Assembly: GCA_012728445.1 (NCBI GenBank)
Contig: JAAYFA010000287.1
Coordinates: 1-6,827, forward strand
Source of the DNA: Clostridiales bacterium
Lineage (GTDB): Bacteria > Bacillota > Clostridia > Oscillospirales > Acutalibacteraceae
DNA length: 6,827 nt
Reading direction: 5' to 3'
Part shown: positions 6,631-6,827 of the stretch, in pieces
Layout of the letters: every line of letters starts with the position of its first letter
How positions within the stretch are numbered: position 1 is the first letter of the stretch
Notes under the pieces: model-generated
What the model saw: only the letters and a program-made list of their open reading frames with translations
Database searches by the model: none
Told to the model about the DNA's origin: nothing
Program-made: the position numbers and the translations under genes

Positions 6631-6651
6631 GACTGCTAACGGTTAGCACTC
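6631..6651. promoter_or_regulatory. Extra CIRCE-like half-site adjoining the operator
   Basis: GACTGCTAA (6631-6639) matches the GAGTGCTAA half-site at 8 of 9 positions. It stands 3 bp from the perfect TTAGCACTC arm in everted orientation. The central GCTAAC-G-GTTAGC (6635-6647) is a perfect 6-bp inverted repeat. It may be a third HrcA contact, an RNA hairpin in the leader, or chance. Confidence 0.45.
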
Positions 6652-6669
6652 ATGCCCATCGAGTGCCAG
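6643..6669 (-). promoter_or_regulatory. CIRCE operator (HrcA binding site)
   Basis: TTAGCACTC (6643-6651), a 9-bp spacer, then GAGTGCCAG (6661-6669). The CIRCE consensus is TTAGCACTC-N9-GAGTGCTAA; the first arm is perfect and the second differs at two positions. It starts 11 bp downstream of the -10 box, so it lies at the transcription start and in the 5' end of the message, as in Bacillus-type hrcA operons. Confidence 0.95.
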
Positions 6670-6680
6670 ACCCTGTGTTA

Positions 6681-6709
6681 ACTATACAACGCCAATTCGT
6701 TTTTGTCAA
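6681..6709 (-). promoter_or_regulatory. Sigma-A promoter of the hrcA-grpE-dnaK-dnaJ operon
   Basis: In the minus direction there is a perfect TTGACA -35 box (6709-6704), a 17-bp spacer and a TATAGT -10 box (6686-6681). The expected start near 6674 is just upstream of CIRCE, leaving a leader of about 67 nt before hrcA. This is a strong housekeeping promoter held down by HrcA. Confidence 0.9.
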
Positions 6710-6761
6710 TATTTGAATTGTAAACACTTTGTTAATGAAGTTGAGATATATTGTTACGGAG

Positions 6762-6827
6762 GGTTGGTGGGCGTCAGGTGAGCGGTTGGTGAGCGGTTGG
6801 TGGGCGGTTGGTGAGCGGTTGGTGAGC
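6762..6827. repeat. Tandem array of a G-rich 11-mer, continuing past the window
   Basis: Six back-to-back 11-bp units of form GGTTGGTGRGC fill exactly 66 bp. Unit 2 (6773-6783, GTCAGGTGAGC) differs at three positions. The variable ninth base reads G, A, A, G, A, A, hinting at a 33-bp higher-order period. The unit is rich in GG doublets. No convincing gene overlaps it, and 6710-6761 before it holds nothing I recognise. Confidence 0.95.

Noticed and set aside
6608..6649. Extended hrcA start at GTG 6649
   Set aside because: The extra 14 residues are not HrcA-like, the GTG lies inside CIRCE, and the TTG at 6607 has a far better Shine-Dalgarno site and the family N-terminus.
6762..6827. CRISPR array
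   Set aside because: Units are 11 bp and directly abutting, with no spacers.

Overview
The window carries the class I heat-shock operon hrcA-grpE-dnaK-dnaJ of a low-to-mid GC Gram-positive bacterium. All its genes lie on the minus strand, so the operon reads from right to left. Several features point to an anaerobic Bacillota lineage (Clostridia, probably an uncultured gut or rumen type): the HrcA/CIRCE control, a DnaK without the roughly 25-residue N-terminal-domain insert of Gram-negative DnaK, strong Shine-Dalgarno sites and sigma-A-type promoters, TTG start codons, a BspA-type leucine-rich-repeat lipoprotein and an MFS/GPH-like carrier. The lineage is inferred; no rRNA or other marker is present.

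Right edge (6710-6827): a short non-coding stretch and then six tandem copies of a G-rich 11-mer running off the end. Next come a near-consensus promoter (6681-6709) and a CIRCE operator (6643-6669) with an extra adjacent half-site. hrcA (repressor), grpE (nucleotide exchange factor), dnaK (Hsp70) and dnaJ (Hsp40 co-chaperone) follow. DnaJ delivers clients and stimulates DnaK ATP hydrolysis, GrpE resets DnaK, and HrcA represses the set through CIRCE. The dnaK-dnaJ gap holds a terminator-like hairpin and what looks like a separate dnaJ promoter, so dnaJ may be partly uncoupled from the heat-shock promoter.

The most unusual point is in dnaK. The reading frame is continuous and Hsp70-like over 617 codons including the final stop, except for one in-frame TAG (4215-4217). 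It replaces a conserved lysine of the nucleotide-binding domain, in the block that contacts adenosine in Hsp70s. There is no frameshift and no missing sequence. No intact gene in the window ends in TAG. Sequencing error, a real nonsense mutation and amber readthrough/recoding are all possible.

Left part (1-1745): a strong bidirectional hairpin terminator ends the heat-shock operon. A separate minus-strand unit then starts from a promoter at 1622-1649, has a leader of about 260 nt, and encodes a BspA-type LRR lipoprotein followed, with an ATGA overlap, by the N-terminal 174 codons of a multi-pass MFS/GPH-like transporter cut by the window edge. I found no RNA genes, CRISPR array, insertion sequence or phage gene.
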